NCBI GenBank assembly: GCA_001017865.1 | Contig: LATQ01000001.1 | Span: 1,262,050 to 1,287,572 of the forward strand | Length of the DNA stretch: 25,523 bases | Origin: Rhodococcus sp. IITR03 | GTDB taxonomy: Bacteria > Actinomycetota > Actinomycetes > Mycobacteriales > Mycobacteriaceae | Direction: 5' to 3' | In this document: piece by piece, positions 24,738-25,523 of the stretch | How positions within the stretch are numbered: the stretch's first letter is position 1 | How the letters are laid out: each line of letters starts with the position of its first letter | Notes under the pieces: model-generated | The model's input: only the letters and a program-made list of their open reading frames with translations | What the model was told of the DNA's origin: nothing | The model's database searches: none | Translations under genes and position numbers: made by a program

Positions 24738-25523
24738 TCATTCCGAGTGTTCGACGGCGGTGACCAGCCGATTCGACCAGTTCTCCAGGTACTCGACGAA
24801 CTCCGGTGGCGACGCGCCGAGCAGCCGCCCACCGGACATGCCCACGGCGAAGACCGCCCAGTCCATGCTGTCGGCGTCCACCTCGATCCGGCAGCGCTCG
24901 GAGTCGATCGCGATCACCTCGGTCCACTGACCGATCCGACGCCGCACCTCGTGCGCCGACGCTCCAGTTCCGCGCTGACCTTCACCTGGGAACGGCTCCG
25001 GATGCCGCGTTCGACGAAGGTCGCGGCGTCACCCCCGGGCAGCTCGCGTTGCCGGAATCGCATCCCGGTGGCGGCGGTCTCGGCCATGCGGTCGAGCCGG
25101 AAGCTGCGCCAGTCGCCGCGGTCGAGGTCGTAGCCGACGAGATACCAGCGTCGTCCGAGGGAGACGAGTTGCCGGGGTTCGACGCGCCGGCTCGTCGCGG
25201 TGCCATCGGCCGCGGTGTACTCGAAGACGATGCGTTCGTCGTCGCGGCAGGCCCGCGCGACGGTGACGAGTTGCTGCGAATCGGTCGCGCGGGTCGCCAG
25301 GGGATGTCGGCGGAGACCCGTCGCCGCATCGAGCGCCTCCACCTGGCGTCGCAGCCGCGGCGGCATCACCTGGATGACCTTGGCCAGCGCCCGCACCGAG
25401 ATCTCGGCGATCCCGGTGATGGAGGTCTGCGCCGCGGTGAGAAGTCCCACCGCGAGCGCGACCGCTCGTCGTCGTCGAGGCCATCGTGGCAACGACGCGC
25501 CCGGCGCGAGCTGGTACCCGCCG
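24738..25523 (-). CDS. WYL-domain transcriptional regulator (YafY/PafC-type), 5' end outside window, frameshifted
   Basis: The right edge cuts the N-terminal HTH domain. Visible are the end of it (GGYQLAPGASLP), a helical linker with TSITGIAEISVRALAKVIQVMPPRLRRQVEAL, and the WYL domain itself (RIVFEYTAADGT ... EPRQLVSLGRRWYLVGYDLDRGDWRSFRLDRM, where RWYLVGYD is the WYL-type signature). The C-terminal WCX domain follows (VSAELE ... RRRIGQWTEVIAIDSERCRIEVDADSMDWAVFAVGM). A break near 24961 fits one lost base. Near 25477 the residues PRRRR should probably read LDDDE: a compensated pair of indels, as judged from the usual form of this linker. Its TGA overlaps the ATG at 24741 upstream of the old yellow enzyme. 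Confidence 0.85.

Noticed and set aside
1..25523. CRISPR arrays, insertion sequences, tRNA genes, attachment sites
   Set aside because: No regularly spaced repeats, transposase-like frames or tRNA-like folds were found on reading both strands.

Overview
The window is high-GC DNA from an actinomycete, most likely Rhodococcus or a close relative. It carries a WhiB regulator, a split transketolase, a PucR-type and several other one-component regulators, a malate:quinone oxidoreductase and a rifampicin-monooxygenase-type flavoprotein. GTG starts and AGGAG-type ribosome sites are common. No tRNA, rRNA, insertion sequence or CRISPR array was seen.

Layout. 1-1181 (-): 5' part of a Wadjet type II jetA gene that runs off the left edge. 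1368-5769: PucR regulator, alpha/beta hydrolase, orphan DUF35 Zn-ribbon/OB protein, RidA-like protein divergent from an HxlR regulator, and a small GlsB-type membrane protein that looks leaderless. 5878-6203 (-): WhiB. 6288-12121: a divergent catabolic module. Leftward lie a sugar-phosphate isomerase/epimerase-like protein and an SDR dehydrogenase. Rightward lie an MHS-family transporter and a two-subunit transketolase, followed by a FadR-type GntR regulator. Repeated ACTGT/ACAGT dyads occupy the divergent promoter, and a related motif precedes the regulator. 12182-14259: SRPBCC protein, then a Rox/Iri-like monooxygenase preceded by an inverted repeat that matches the rifamycin-associated element (RAE). 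14388-18870 (-): an FAD/Fe-S D-2-hydroxyacid dehydrogenase (YdiJ-like) translationally coupled to a succinate-semialdehyde dehydrogenase, with a perfect 18-bp palindrome upstream. 19257-21969 (-): LysR regulator, a remnant of an aryl-alcohol dehydrogenase that has lost its middle, and a benzaldehyde-type aldehyde dehydrogenase. 22072-23605 (+): mqo. 23581-24657 (-): old yellow enzyme. 24738 to the right edge (-): WYL regulator.

Sequence quality dominates the reading. At least ten clear protein families are broken by single-base (occasionally two-base) indels, mostly losses of a base in G/C runs, at roughly one per kilobase. In each case the protein resumes immediately in another frame, so I read these as assembly errors in intact genes, not as decay. 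Two genes (the 19257 aldehyde dehydrogenase and the WYL regulator) carry compensating indels that leave an open but locally wrong frame. The alcohol dehydrogenase remnant is different: it lacks about 250-300 internal residues and is a true deletion.

Most interesting signals: the RAE plus monooxygenase pair (a predicted rifamycin-inducible resistance unit); the unassigned transketolase module with its operator set; a related palindrome in front of the hydroxyacid dehydrogenase operon; a 66-bp hairpin repeat present twice, both times between convergent genes; and the Wadjet locus entering from the left edge.
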